Notes under the pieces: model-generated
Seen by the model: the letters and a program-made list of their open reading frames with translations, nothing else
What the model was told of the DNA's origin: nothing
Database searches by the model: none
Assembly (NCBI GenBank): GCA_035567895.1
Contig: DATMPC010000059.1
Location: 1-64,000 of the forward strand
Source of the DNA: Terriglobales bacterium
GTDB taxonomy: Bacteria > Acidobacteriota > Terriglobia > Terriglobales > Acidobacteriaceae
DNA length: 64,000 nt
Direction of reading: 5' to 3'
Shown here: positions 7,608 to 15,295 of the stretch, piece by piece
Position numbering within the stretch: position 1 is the first letter of the stretch
Layout of the letters: every line of letters starts with the position of its first letter
Position numbers and translations under genes: made by a program

Positions 7608-9515
7608 ATGAAAAAGTGCAAGCGGGTGAACTCCTGCTGCGTTGCTGTCATCATCATTTTTTTGGGCGCTACCTACCGTGGCGAAGCCCAGGCCAGTGCC
7701 GAACCAGGGTGGCCGACTTACGGCAACGATCGCGGAGGCATGCGTTACTCGTCCGCAACTCAGATCGACCGCACGAATGTCGCACGGCTGAAGGTCGCAT
7801 GGACTTATCGCACCGGCGCCAATGACACTCCGACGCCGCTCGTCAAGAAAGCTGCCTTTGAAGCTACGCCGATCCTTGTGAATGGTGTGCTCTTTCTCAG
7901 CACGCCGTACAACCACGTAATCGCCCTCAACGCTCAATCGGGCGCCAAGTTGTGGGAGTACGATCCGCGGGTTGATCTCCAGCGCAATTACTCGGAAGTT
8001 GCTTCGCGCGGCGTTTCTGTATGGCGGGACTCAAAAGCCAAATCAGGACAGCAGTGCAGCCTGCGCATCTTCGCCGGCACGCTGGATGCGCGTCTGCTAG
8101 CGCTCGACGCTGCATCAGGAAAGCCATGCGCTGACTTTGGCACGAAGGGCGAGATCGACCTCAATCGCGACGCGGCAACGCAGACGGAGTGGACCGGCGG
8201 CTATCAGGTGACCTCCGCACCAGCAATCGCTGGAGACTTGGTGATTGTCGGATCGTCGATCGCCGACAACTGGAAGGTCGACACCGGACGCGGCATCGTG
8301 CGTGCTTTTGACGCTCGCACCGGGAAACTGCGCTGGACCTGGGATCCGATTCCGTGGGCGCAGACCACGCATCCACGGACAGGCGGCGGGAATGCCTGGT
8401 CAACGATCTCGGTCGATGCCGAACGTGACCTCGCCTTCATTCCCACCAGCAGCGCCGCTCCTGATTATTACGGTGGAGGCCGCAAAGGCGACAACAAATG
8501 GGCCAACTCGGTCGTTGCATTGCGCGCCTCCACCGGCGAATTTGTGTGGGGATTCCAGGTAGTGCACCACGACCTTTGGGATTTCGACGTTGCAGCGCAG
8601 CCAACGCTGTTTACCTGGAAAGACGGAACTCCGGCGGTAGTGGTCAATACCAAAATGGGCCACGTCTTTGTCCTAAGTCGTCTTACTGGCGCTCCCTTGC
8701 TGCCCGTGGAGGAACGTCCGGTTCCCATGTCGGACATTACCGGAGAAGAGAGCTGGCCCACACAGCCTTTCTCAACTATTTCGCTCGTGCCGGAAAAGAT
8801 CGATACTTCCGATGCCTGGGGCCCAACTCCGGAAGACCTGAAGTGGTGCCAGGACAAGCTCAAGGCTTCCCGAGCTGAAGGAATCTTTACTCCGCCGAGT
8901 TTGCGCGGTACAGCGACTGCGCCTGGCAACGTTGGCGGTGTGAATTGGGGAGGAGCCGCCTACGATGCGCAGCGCCATCTCATGTTCGTGAATACGAATC
9001 GGCTGGCGGCCTGGGCCAAACTGATTCCGCGAGCAGACTACGCGTCGGAGACGAGAAAAGATCAGGACAATCGCATCTACGGCGAGTTCGGCGACCAGGA
9101 TCCAGCGCCTTTCGGACTGTATCGAACGTTTCTCTTCTCTCCATCCAAGCTGCCCTGCAACGCTCCTCCCTGGGGTACCGTGACTGCAGTCGATCTCTTC
9201 GCGGGAAAGAAGTTATGGGAGACACCGCTGGGCACCTTCATTCCGGGCAAGAACACAGGGACCATCAATCTGGGTGGCCCCATGGCCAGCGCGGGGGGTC
9301 TGGTATTCACCTCCGCGGCGATGGACAACTTCTTGCGCGCGTTTGATTCTGAAACGGGAAAGGAATTGTGGAGCTTCGAACTTCCCGCTGGAGGTCAAGC
9401 TACTCCGATGACTTATTCCATCAATGGCAAGCAGTATCTGGTGATCTGCGCTGGCGGCCACGGTAAGCTCGGAACCAAGCAGGGAGACTTCGTAATGGCA
9501 TTTGCCTTGCCTTGA
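7608..9515 (+). CDS. Exported PQQ-dependent dehydrogenase (glucose/quinate dehydrogenase-like)
   Basis: A 635-residue quinoprotein of the eight-bladed beta-propeller type, which oxidises sugars or alcohols in the periplasm with pyrroloquinoline quinone. An N-terminal signal peptide (CCVAVIIIFLGATYRGEAQA) is followed by WPTYGNDRGGMRYSSATQID, the usual opening of the Gcd-like family. The motif VVHHDLWDFDVAAQPTLF matches the Gcd/quinate dehydrogenase signature. Trp-docking repeats (GKLRWTWDP, GKELWSFELPAGGQATP) recur. It lacks the five membrane spans of membrane-bound Gcd, so it would be soluble. No pqq biosynthesis genes are in the window. It is three bases downstream of the DUF4230 gene. Confidence 0.85.
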   Translation: MKKCKRVNSCCVAVIIIFLGATYRGEAQASAEPGWPTYGNDRGGMRYSSATQIDRTNVARLKVAWTYRTGANDTPTPLVKKAAFEATPILVNGVLFLSTPYNHVIALNAQSGAKLWEYDPRVDLQRNYSEVASRGVSVWRDSKAKSGQQCSLRIFAGTLDARLLALDAASGKPCADFGTKGEIDLNRDAATQTEWTGGYQVTSAPAIAGDLVIVGSSIADNWKVDTGRGIVRAFDARTGKLRWTWDPIPWAQTTHPRTGGGNAWSTISVDAERDLAFIPTSSAAPDYYGGGRKGDNKWANSVVALRASTGEFVWGFQVVHHDLWDFDVAAQPTLFTWKDGTPAVVVNTKMGHVFVLSRLTGAPLLPVEERPVPMSDITGEESWPTQPFSTISLVPEKIDTSDAWGPTPEDLKWCQDKLKASRAEGIFTPPSLRGTATAPGNVGGVNWGGAAYDAQRHLMFVNTNRLAAWAKLIPRADYASETRKDQDNRIYGEFGDQDPAPFGLYRTFLFSPSKLPCNAPPWGTVTAVDLFAGKKLWETPLGTFIPGKNTGTINLGGPMASAGGLVFTSAAMDNFLRAFDSETGKELWSFELPAGGQATPMTYSINGKQYLVICAGGHGKLGTKQGDFVMAFALP

Positions 9516-9548
9516 ACGAAGCAAACGACCCACTTTGGCGTCGTTCTC

Positions 9549-9571
9549 GGTGACTCCGTGTCTCCGTGGTG
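9549..9571. repeat. Half-copy of the CTCCGTGTCTCCGTGG repeat (family 2)
   Basis: TGACTCCGTGTCTCCGTGGT matches one arm of the inverted-repeat elements at 22945, 34571 and 44030. No opposite arm is seen here. Confidence 0.6.
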
Positions 9572-9674
9572 AAAAAACACCCCATTCCGCTACTCCGCTT
9601 TTCGGAAACTATTGCGTGTCTTACCCGCCTCCAGTCGGTATCCTTTAGCTTAAGAATTTGCGGAGGTAGTAATA

Positions 9675-9956
9675 ATGAAGAGCACTGCAGTTAGACAAGT
9701 TCAAAACCACAGCTCAGACGTTGCGCGTCTGCCGGTAAAGGTTGTCGAAGAGCTCCGCCGCACGGTGGACTCGGCTTACGACGATGTTTCCCGCAGCATC
9801 AAGCGGGCGAAGCACACAGCCACAGACGCGATTGACGACAGCCGGCACCAGATTAAGCGCCATCCGCTTACAGCGGTGGGATCCGCAGCGCTGGCCGGAT
9901 TGGCTGTGGGTTTCACGCTGGGGTGGTTTGCGAGGCGTAGCAAGCGCCTGTCCTAG
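9675..9956 (+). CDS. Small membrane-anchored protein, DUF883/ElaB-YqjD-like
   Basis: A 93-residue protein with a charged helical N-terminal two-thirds (ELRRTVDSAYDDVSRSIKRA) and one C-terminal membrane segment (AALAGLAVGFTLGWFARR). This layout is that of the ElaB/YqjD (DUF883) family, some members of which are inner-membrane proteins that bind ribosomes in stationary phase. That role is family knowledge and is not shown here. GGAGG 10 bases before ATG supports the start. The hairpin at 9977-10002 ends the unit. Confidence 0.7.
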   Translation: MKSTAVRQVQNHSSDVARLPVKVVEELRRTVDSAYDDVSRSIKRAKHTATDAIDDSRHQIKRHPLTAVGSAALAGLAVGFTLGWFARRSKRLS

Positions 9957-9976
9957 ACATCCCGGAAGAAAAAGAT

Positions 9977-10004
9977 AAAAGGCAACCAAATGGTTGCCTT
10001 TTAT
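9977..10004. terminator. Hairpin with T-run; also contains the first GCAACC-N4-GGTTGC site
   Basis: AAAAGGCAACCA pairs with TGGTTGCCTTTT, and the sequence continues TATC. It fits a terminator for the upstream small gene. The same bases hold GCAACC-AAAT-GGTTGC (9982-9997), which also overlaps the -35 box of the next operon. Confidence 0.65.
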
Positions 10005-10038
10005 CTTGCCCGCAGGTAATATGCAACCCGGAGGTTGC
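9982..10038 (+). promoter_or_regulatory. Promoter and paired operators of the SRPBCC-arsR operon
   Basis: A -35 box TTGCCT (9994-9999) and a -10 box TAATAT (10017-10022) are 17 bases apart. Two copies of GCAACC-N4-GGTTGC lie at 9982-9997 (over the -35) and 10023-10038 (just after the -10), with centres 41 bases apart, close to four helical turns. The second copy is part of the perfect palindrome ATGCAACC-CGGA-GGTTGCAT and covers the GGAGG ribosome site. Binding by the ArsR-type protein of this operon is inferred. Confidence 0.65.
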
Positions 10039-10043
10039 ATAGC

Positions 10044-10496
10044 ATGAGTGATCGTATCGAAAAGACGATTGAGCTGAAGGCGCCGGTTTCGCGCGTCTGG
10101 CGGGCGTTAACAGACTATCGTGAATTTGGCGAGTGGTTCCGCGTCAAGATCGATGGCCCATTTGTGCCCGGGCAGGTTTCAACCGGACAGGTTACCTATC
10201 CTGGCTACGAGTACCTGAAGTGGGAGGCAGTTGTGAAGAAGATGGAGCCTGAAAAGCTCTTCTCGTTCACCTGGCATCCCGCTGCAGTCGATTCCAAGAA
10301 AGACTATTCGAAGGAGCCGTCCACACTTGTGGAATTCAGATTGGAGAAAATACCGACCGGTACGCGGCTGGTGGTGACTGAGTCTGGCTTCGATAAGATT
10401 CCCAGCGAACGCCGTCTCGAGGCATTCCGTATGAACGAAGGTGGATGGACCCAGCAAATGAAAAACATCCAGAATTATGTCGCAAGCAAGCCATAG
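10044..10496 (+). CDS. SRPBCC (AHSA1/START-like) domain protein
   Basis: A 150-residue protein of the Bet v1-like AHSA1 group: IEKTIELKAPVSRVWRALTD, FGEWF, then a central TGQVTYPGYEYLKWEAVVKKMEP and a C-terminal helix (GGWTQQMKNIQNYV). The family binds hydrophobic ligands; no ligand is predictable. ATG 10044 is chosen over TTG 10035 because GGAGG (10030-10034) is nine bases before it. The last 20 bases overlap the ArsR gene. SRPBCC-ArsR pairs are common, and the regulator usually controls the pair. Confidence 0.85.
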   Translation: MSDRIEKTIELKAPVSRVWRALTDYREFGEWFRVKIDGPFVPGQVSTGQVTYPGYEYLKWEAVVKKMEPEKLFSFTWHPAAVDSKKDYSKEPSTLVEFRLEKIPTGTRLVVTESGFDKIPSERRLEAFRMNEGGWTQQMKNIQNYVASKP

Positions 10497-10824
10497 CAGC
10501 GTCGCCGCCAAACTCCGTACACGCGCGCCGGTCTTTGCCGCGCTGGGCGACGAGACGCGTTTGATGTTGGTGGGGAAGCTGTGCCGCGGCCAGCCCTCTT
10601 CGATCTCTGAGCTTACCGATGGGTCGAAGCTCACGCGGCAAGCGATCACCAAGCACCTTCGTGTTTTAGAAAGTGCGGGGATCGTGCACGGCGTGCGCAC
10701 AGGCCGCGAAAGCCGATTCAAGTTCGATCCCCAGCCTCTTGATGAGATCAGGGAATATCTGGACCTTGTCTCCGAACAGTGGGATCAAGCGCTGTTGAGG
10801 CTGAAGTCGTTCGTAGAAAAGTGA
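10477..10824 (+). CDS. ArsR-family winged-helix repressor
   Basis: A 115-residue protein with the ArsR/SmtB fold: FAALGDETRLMLVGKL, then the recognition region LTRQAITKHLRVLESAGIV and the wing GRESRFKF. No cysteine cluster is present, so metal sensing is unlikely; it belongs with the SdpR-like members that partner SRPBCC proteins. It overlaps the SRPBCC gene by 20 bases and is translationally coupled. It is the natural candidate to bind the two GCAACC-N4-GGTTGC sites upstream. Confidence 0.88.
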   Translation: MSQASHSSVAAKLRTRAPVFAALGDETRLMLVGKLCRGQPSSISELTDGSKLTRQAITKHLRVLESAGIVHGVRTGRESRFKFDPQPLDEIREYLDLVSEQWDQALLRLKSFVEK

Positions 10825-10851
10825 CTGTGTGGACTGCGATGGAGCTGTGAT

Positions 10852-10879
10852 CTGCTGCCTGAGCCACGGAAGGCAGCAG
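10852..10879. other. Strong hairpin between convergent genes
   Basis: CTGCTGCCT (10852-10860) pairs perfectly with AGGCAGCAG (10871-10879) across a 10-base loop. There is no T-run on either strand, so it is only a possible terminator for the ArsR operon. Confidence 0.45.
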
Positions 10880-10909
10880 GGAAGACGGCTCGCACTTCAA
10901 CTGAGCTTG

Positions 10910-11392
10910 CTATTTGGATCTAACTAAGGCGGAAGCCCGCTTGGTTGAGAAGGTGCTGGTGTGCTGCGTCACGCGATCTGCAGCTATCTGCTGCGGAATT
11001 CCGCCGTACCCAGCGCGCTGCGCTTCCGAGGCGCTTGCACTCTCATTTTCTTGTGTTTTGCTGGCGTTCAAGCCGCTGCGCTGCGGAATCCCAGCATATC
11101 CACCTCGATCCGGAGCATCGGAATTCTGACCCTTCTGATTGCGAGCGTCGACTGATGCTGGTTGGGGAAGTTCCGTCTCGTTTTTCCGACGCGGAAGGCT
11201 TGGATAACGCTGCCCGGCAAGGATGCCGTCGTGCTGGATCAAGCCCCGATTCAGGCCATTGCGCACAGGAATACCCTGATAGCCAGCGTGCTCGTCGCCC
11301 GGTGAGCCGGCAGCAAAGAGCATTCCGGCCGAGGACCCTACGAACAGAGCTGTTGCAAGTAGCCTCAGAGACCAATCGCCGCCATTCTTCAT
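10910..11392 (-). CDS. Exported protein with three GYxGIP repeats, unknown function
   Basis: A 160-residue protein not recognised as any named family. A signal peptide (LLATALFVGSSAGMLFAA) is followed by three spaced copies of a short motif: GYQGIPVRNGLN, GYAGIPQRSGLN and GYGGIPQQIAAD. These are separated by polar, low-complexity linkers. A GAGGAG ribosome site eight bases before ATG supports a real gene. The repeats suggest a small surface or wall-binding protein. It is convergent with the ArsR operon. Confidence 0.6.
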   Translation of the reverse strand: MKNGGDWSLRLLATALFVGSSAGMLFAAGSPGDEHAGYQGIPVRNGLNRGLIQHDGILAGQRYPSLPRRKNETELPQPASVDARNQKGQNSDAPDRGGYAGIPQRSGLNASKTQENESASASEAQRAGYGGIPQQIAADRVTQHTSTFSTKRASALVRSK

Positions 11393-11756
11393 TCCCTACT
11401 CCTCGAAAGACCGATTGGAACGATCAGAAAAACGAGCACAAAATTGATTTTCAGAATCGGTATCGTTGCTTAATGAAAGCGCATCTGAAGGGAGGGCCCT
11501 GTGCGGATAGTGAGCTTCTTTTCTAACGTCAGCAAATTACGGAAGGAGGCCCGCCAATTGGGGTTGACTGCGCCGACTGGCACTTCTGGCAGTGGAAGTT
11601 CCGTGTCTCTTTAGCTGCAATGATTTGCAGCGGTTTTGACACACAGGGATTTGCTTAACTGCCGAAGAATCCTGTTTTTCGGGGTGGTTTTCCGGGTTTT
11701 TCCGGATCAAGTCGGTGGGCATTTGATTGCAAATTCGGTCGCGGGAGTTACTCGTC
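11393..11756. other. Intergenic region, no gene seen
   Basis: The region upstream of the GYxGIP gene on one side and of a possible 47-residue peptide gene on the other. No conserved site or repeat was recognised. Confidence 0.3.
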
Positions 11757-11900
11757 GTGAGGATTACGGTCAAGGGGATGTTGATTTTCTGCTCTCTGCT
11801 CGCCGGGCTGGTTGCGGCGGAAGTAATGGCGGCACCAAGTCCGACCGACAACGCGGGTGCAGTCGCTCCAGACGTGCTGTGGATGGCTCCTGTCGCTTAA
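11757..11900 (+). CDS. Possible 47-residue exported peptide
   Basis: GTG at 11757 begins a 48-codon frame: (M)RITVKGMLIFCSLLAGLVAA, then EVMAAPSPTDNAGAVAPDVL and a short end. It has a basic N-terminus, a hydrophobic core and an AxA-like cleavage site, leaving a mature peptide of about 20 residues. GGGAG lies about 10 bases upstream. It matches no family known to me and could be a chance frame, but signal-peptide architecture plus a ribosome site makes it worth listing. Confidence 0.35.
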   Translation: MRITVKGMLIFCSLLAGLVAAEVMAAPSPTDNAGAVAPDVLWMAPVA

Positions 11901-11939
11901 GTAACGTCGCGCCTGCGCCTGTCTGGTTGTTCCGAGCTT

Positions 11940-12893
11940 CTACTTCGCCGAATACATCGCCACGAAGTATGTGCGAAATTCCTTAAATGACAGCTTTATA
12001 GTCTTGCCATGCGGATCGTACAGCTGAACGCCCGAACTGGTGAGACCCAAGACGGCATAACCGTGCCAACCACTTATTTTTCCGCCGGAGCGCGTCTCGA
12101 TCCGGTCCTTCTCCGGCAATTCCATATCGTCCCGTGAGGCTGAGATCGTCGGCACCTTGCTGGCTGCGGAAGCTACCTTTTTGATGTCCTCATCTTTCAC
12201 GTTATCGATATACAGAGGTTGAGGATCCGAACCTACTAAAGTCTTCCAGGTTTCTTCAACCTTCAGCGATTCGATCCCGGGATAGCCGTTCTTTAGGTCC
12301 GCATAGCCTTTTTCGATCACAGCAGGCCAAAGAACCCTTTTCTTGGACTCCGCTTTCGGACTAGGCGGCTCCTGCTGCATATAGATCAGGTTCCAGGTGT
12401 CCCGATCACCGGCATCGGTGTAGAGCACGTCACTCACTTCCGTTCCCTTCAGGATCTTTACCGTGAAATAACGATTCGACTTGATCCGTCGCTCCTGATT
12501 CGCCTCAGGATCATCGTCAAGGTCGCTGAATACGCTTGCCAGGTCTGTGATCACAGGCCTCAGGTGCTCTTCAACTATGCCAAGAATCCGTTTGCGTCCG
12601 ACTTGCGTGTGAGCCATTGCCGCCAGGATTGAGGCGACCGGACAATTCGCCAGATCTCCCTGGCGCACATCGGTCGCGGCCGGATCGCCATCAAAGAGCT
12701 TCCATTTCACCTCATGCGCGTGCTTGGTCCGGTCATGGAGGGGAGGTGGCATGTCAAAAGTCTTGGAAGGTTTTGGCGCGTCAGCCACACGGACCAGCCG
12801 TCGCCGCACCGGTCCTGGAGTCCTACCACCAAGCCCAGTGTGGTTGCCGAGTGGGCCTGGGAGTCGCATCGAATCTTGCCCGCCGATTGTCAT
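11940..12893 (-). CDS. Calpain-like (C2 family) cysteine protease
   Basis: A 317-residue protein with a calpain catalytic core. The Cys site is VRQGDLANCPVASILAAMAH (Cys84), matching the QGDxxNC signature. The mid-domain LWPAVIEKGYADLKNGYPG is typical. The His site is SGWHGYAVLGL (His277). The third catalytic position, normally Asn in NPWG or NPHG, is LYDPHG (Asp293). No calcium-binding C2-like or EF-hand domains are present, and no clear signal peptide. The first 50 residues are Pro/Arg-rich. Proteolysis is the family activity; the Asn-to-Asp change may lower or alter it. It stands alone. Confidence 0.75.
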   Translation of the reverse strand: MTIGGQDSMRLPGPLGNHTGLGGRTPGPVRRRLVRVADAPKPSKTFDMPPPLHDRTKHAHEVKWKLFDGDPAATDVRQGDLANCPVASILAAMAHTQVGRKRILGIVEEHLRPVITDLASVFSDLDDDPEANQERRIKSNRYFTVKILKGTEVSDVLYTDAGDRDTWNLIYMQQEPPSPKAESKKRVLWPAVIEKGYADLKNGYPGIESLKVEETWKTLVGSDPQPLYIDNVKDEDIKKVASAASKVPTISASRDDMELPEKDRIETRSGGKISGWHGYAVLGLTSSGVQLYDPHGKTIKLSFKEFRTYFVAMYSAK

Positions 12894-13050
12894 GTCGTCC
12901 CCCTGTTGAGCGTCCTCAACGAGATTGGATTGTCGGTCGATAAGTGTACGAGATGGACAAGAGTTTGGCTTTCGCTACTACAAGATCATCGAGCAGGCGC
13001 CCTCTACAGCAAAACATCGTCGCGGATCGACAGAATTTGGTGCAAATAAG

Positions 13051-13077
13051 AATGCCGTCCCAATGTGGGACGGCATT
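13051..13077. terminator. Hairpin terminator after the BON gene
   Basis: AATGCCGTCCCA pairs perfectly with TGGGACGGCATT across a three-base loop. It lies 24 bases past the BON stop on the minus strand and is flanked by AT-rich sequence on both sides. Confidence 0.7.
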
Positions 13078-13100
13078 TTGCTGCGAGTGTGGATGAACAA

Positions 13101-13658
13101 CTAGTTGCCGGATGCACGACGGGCTTTTTTCGCGCCCTTGACTTCCAACTCATTCACAACTTGAGTCACGTTAGGAATCTTGGCGGCCATCTTCTCGGCA
13201 GACTGGCGTTGAGCTGGGCTGTCTACATCGCCTTTGAGCGTGAGGACGCCATTGTTTGCTTCGAAACGGATGTGCTGGTTGTCCATTCCGTTCTCGGTCA
13301 ACGCTGCTTTGAAATTATCTTCGATGCCCTTGTCCAGGTTATTGTCTACCTTCTTGGCATCCCCTTCGGCGCCTTCCGGACGTACACCGATCTCATTCGC
13401 GACAACCAGACCGCCGGCGCTCTTCCTGGCGATGTCTTCAGCCTGAGCCTTTTGTTCTTCCGTCTTCACGTCGCCGGAAAGGGTTACAACGCCCTTGTCA
13501 CGATCTTCGCTGACCTTTACGTCGTTGAGGTTGTTGGCTTTGAGCGAGTCTTTAATCTGATCAGTGACATCAGGTGTGTTCGCCTTCTGTTGTGAGCAGG
13601 CGATGGTGAACACCGCGGCCATCAACGCGAACAGGGCTAAAATACGGGTAATGCGCAT
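13101..13658 (-). CDS. Lipoprotein with two BON domains
   Basis: A 185-residue envelope protein. The signal peptide ends in a lipobox-like FTIAC. Two BON (OsmY-like) domains follow, at about residues 28-90 (VTDQIKDSLKANNLNDVKV, GVVTLSGDVKT) and 103-172 (IEDNFKAALTENG, GVLTLKGDVDS). The end is basic. BON domains are linked to membrane binding and osmotic stress. A GGAGGAG site lies just before the start. The gene is preceded by a long hairpin-rich leader (13700-13835). Confidence 0.85.
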   Translation of the reverse strand: MRITRILALFALMAAVFTIACSQQKANTPDVTDQIKDSLKANNLNDVKVSEDRDKGVVTLSGDVKTEEQKAQAEDIARKSAGGLVVANEIGVRPEGAEGDAKKVDNNLDKGIEDNFKAALTENGMDNQHIRFEANNGVLTLKGDVDSPAQRQSAEKMAAKIPNVTQVVNELEVKGAKKARRASGN

Positions 13659-13699
13659 GGGGTTTCTCCTCCCGAAACGGGTTTGTTTTTAAAGAAGTA

Positions 13700-13835
13700 G
13701 CGCGCTGCGGAACCGAGGATCGGTTCCAGAGCTGCGTCACCCGGGAGAGTCTCCCGGCAGTGCATTCTCAAAGATGCGAGATGCACTCGGCGGGAGGGCT
13801 TAAGGTCCGAGGAAAGAAGTCCTAGCCCTGAGAGC
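13700..13835 (-). promoter_or_regulatory. Hairpin-rich leader upstream of the BON gene
   Basis: Four successive inverted repeats occur: GGAACCGA/TCGGTTCC (about 13709-13727), CCGGGAG/CTCCCGG (13741-13757), GTGCAT/ATGCAC around 13760-13786, and AGGGCT/AGCCCT around 13795-13830. On the minus strand they would lie in the 5' part of the BON transcript. I could not match a known riboswitch class. Orientation is uncertain. Confidence 0.4.
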
Positions 13836-14205
13836 AATTCAAGAACTCTGCTGGACGGCTTGTGCTGAAGACATTTGGATTCGCTTCTCTGGACCATCCA
13901 CTCGCCCGATTTTCTTCTTCCTCGCTGCACTCGAAGAGCACAACGTTGCACCATCGCTCTGTAAAAATTTTATGGCGCAAGCATTTACGCGCTTCTCCGG
14001 CCAGAGTTGCCAAGGACTTCGCACAACATGAGGTTCGTAACCTCATGAAAACAAGAATCGAAGCTGATTAGGTTATGACGATCAACTTGGCAGCGGCATT
14101 GCTCATGCAAGAGATAAGAGTATTTGCCAGCGGGCTGCTGGCCACCGTCTTGTCCCACGCTTAGTAGTTCCGGGGTGTAGGGGTTAGGGGTTAAGGAGCC
14201 AAGAA
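13836..14205. other. Intergenic region between BON and OmpA-like genes, no gene seen
   Basis: Divergent promoters are expected here. No clear -35/-10 pair or repeat was identified, and the short frames present lack ribosome sites. Confidence 0.3.
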
Positions 14206-14943
14206 ATGATGTTAACGAATCGCTCATTGCTAGTTCTTGTAGCGGGCGCAACCATGGTTTTCAATGCCGGATGCGCTACCAAGAAGTATGTGCGCAACGA
14301 AGCTGCGCCTGTAATCAATAAGACCAACGAACTCGACGACCTGACCGCGAAGAACACGCGCGACATTCGCGATGTCGATACGCGCTCACAGCAGGGAATT
14401 CAGGGTGTAAACGACAAGATCGCATCGGTCGATCAGAAGGCTCTGGCCGCGGGCCAGGCAGCCGATCAGGCCAATCAGGCGGCCAGTCAGACGACCACCA
14501 AAGTCGACACGCTTACCAACACCGTCGCCAACCTCGATAACTACCGTCCGGTGGCCGAGACCTCGGTGCACTTCGCTTTCAACAGCGCTGTGCTTAGCAA
14601 GAAGGCAAAAGAGGCTCTCGATCAGCTCGCCGCCGACATTCCGAACACTAAGGGATACGTGCTTCAGTTGATTGGCGGAACCGATTCCGTGGGCAGCAAG
14701 CAGTACAACTACAAGCTCAGCGAAATGCGTGCGTCAGCGGTAGTTCAGTACCTTGCCACTCAGCACAACGTACCGGCTTACAAGATTTACCTGGCGGGAT
14801 TGGGCAAGGATAAAGAAGCTGCCCCCAACGGTACGTCTAAAGGACGCGCCCAAAATCGCCGCGTCGACGTGCAGCTCATGACTAACGTGCAGGAAAACGC
14901 GGCTGCGCAAAACGTTACTCCGGCTGCCCCCAACAGCCGGTAA
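14206..14943 (+). CDS. OmpA-family lipoprotein
   Basis: A 245-residue outer-membrane-anchored protein. It has a signal peptide with lipobox FNAGC (mature Cys at about 23) and a Lpp-like heptad region, about residues 40-110 (LDDLTAKNTRDIRDVDTRSQ). The OmpA_C peptidoglycan-binding domain runs from about 120 to 228 (VHFAFNSAVLSKKAKEALDQ; LSEMRASAVVQYL; GRAQNRRVDVQL). It tethers the outer membrane to the wall. An AAGGAG site precedes ATG. Two tandem hairpins follow. Confidence 0.9.
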   Translation: MMLTNRSLLVLVAGATMVFNAGCATKKYVRNEAAPVINKTNELDDLTAKNTRDIRDVDTRSQQGIQGVNDKIASVDQKALAAGQAADQANQAASQTTTKVDTLTNTVANLDNYRPVAETSVHFAFNSAVLSKKAKEALDQLAADIPNTKGYVLQLIGGTDSVGSKQYNYKLSEMRASAVVQYLATQHNVPAYKIYLAGLGKDKEAAPNGTSKGRAQNRRVDVQLMTNVQENAAAQNVTPAAPNSR

Positions 14944-14945
14944 GT

Positions 14946-15012
14946 CTTCCTCGACACCCCGAGGAAGCCCCGGAAGGGCCGTTCCGAGTTAGCTCGGGAT
15001 GGCCCCTTTTTA
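14946..15012 (+). terminator. Tandem hairpins terminating the OmpA-like gene
   Basis: CTTCCTCG/CGAGGAAG (14946-14967) is followed by GGGCCGTTCCGAG paired with CTCGGGATGGCCC (14976-15005, two mismatches), then CTTTTTAC. Confidence 0.85.
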
Positions 15013-15057
15013 CTTGCTGTGGTTGTCGCTGATGTATGCCAAAACCAAAACCCAACC

Positions 15058-15275
15058 CGAAAAGCTCACGCAGATGAACGCAGATTTTTGGGATTCACGC
15101 AGATTTCTTAAGGATTCTGTAGCAAGTGCACCATGAACTGCTCGGCCTACTAACATCCAGTGAAGACTCGTTCGTAGCCACTTGGACGGCCCAACCCATC
15201 TGAAGCAGTAGGGTATTTAGCATCTAAAAAATCTGCGTCAATCCCTAGAATCCGAGTTCATCTGCGTGAGCTTTT
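15058..15275. repeat. Inverted-repeat element, CACGCAGATGAACGCAGAT type (family 3)
   Basis: The left arm has CTCACGCAGATGAACGCAGA and GGATTCACGCAGAT. The right arm carries the complements AATCTGCGTCAATCC and GTTCATCTGCGTGAG. A second copy is at 50440-50572. Confidence 0.7.
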
Positions 15276-15295
15276 GCTCTTGAGTTTGCTAGAGG

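Noticed and set aside
13801-13860. CTGAGAG on the plus strand considered as part of a TPP riboswitch
   Set aside because: The other conserved TPP elements (the GGGGTGC start and the ACCTGATCTGG block) are absent.
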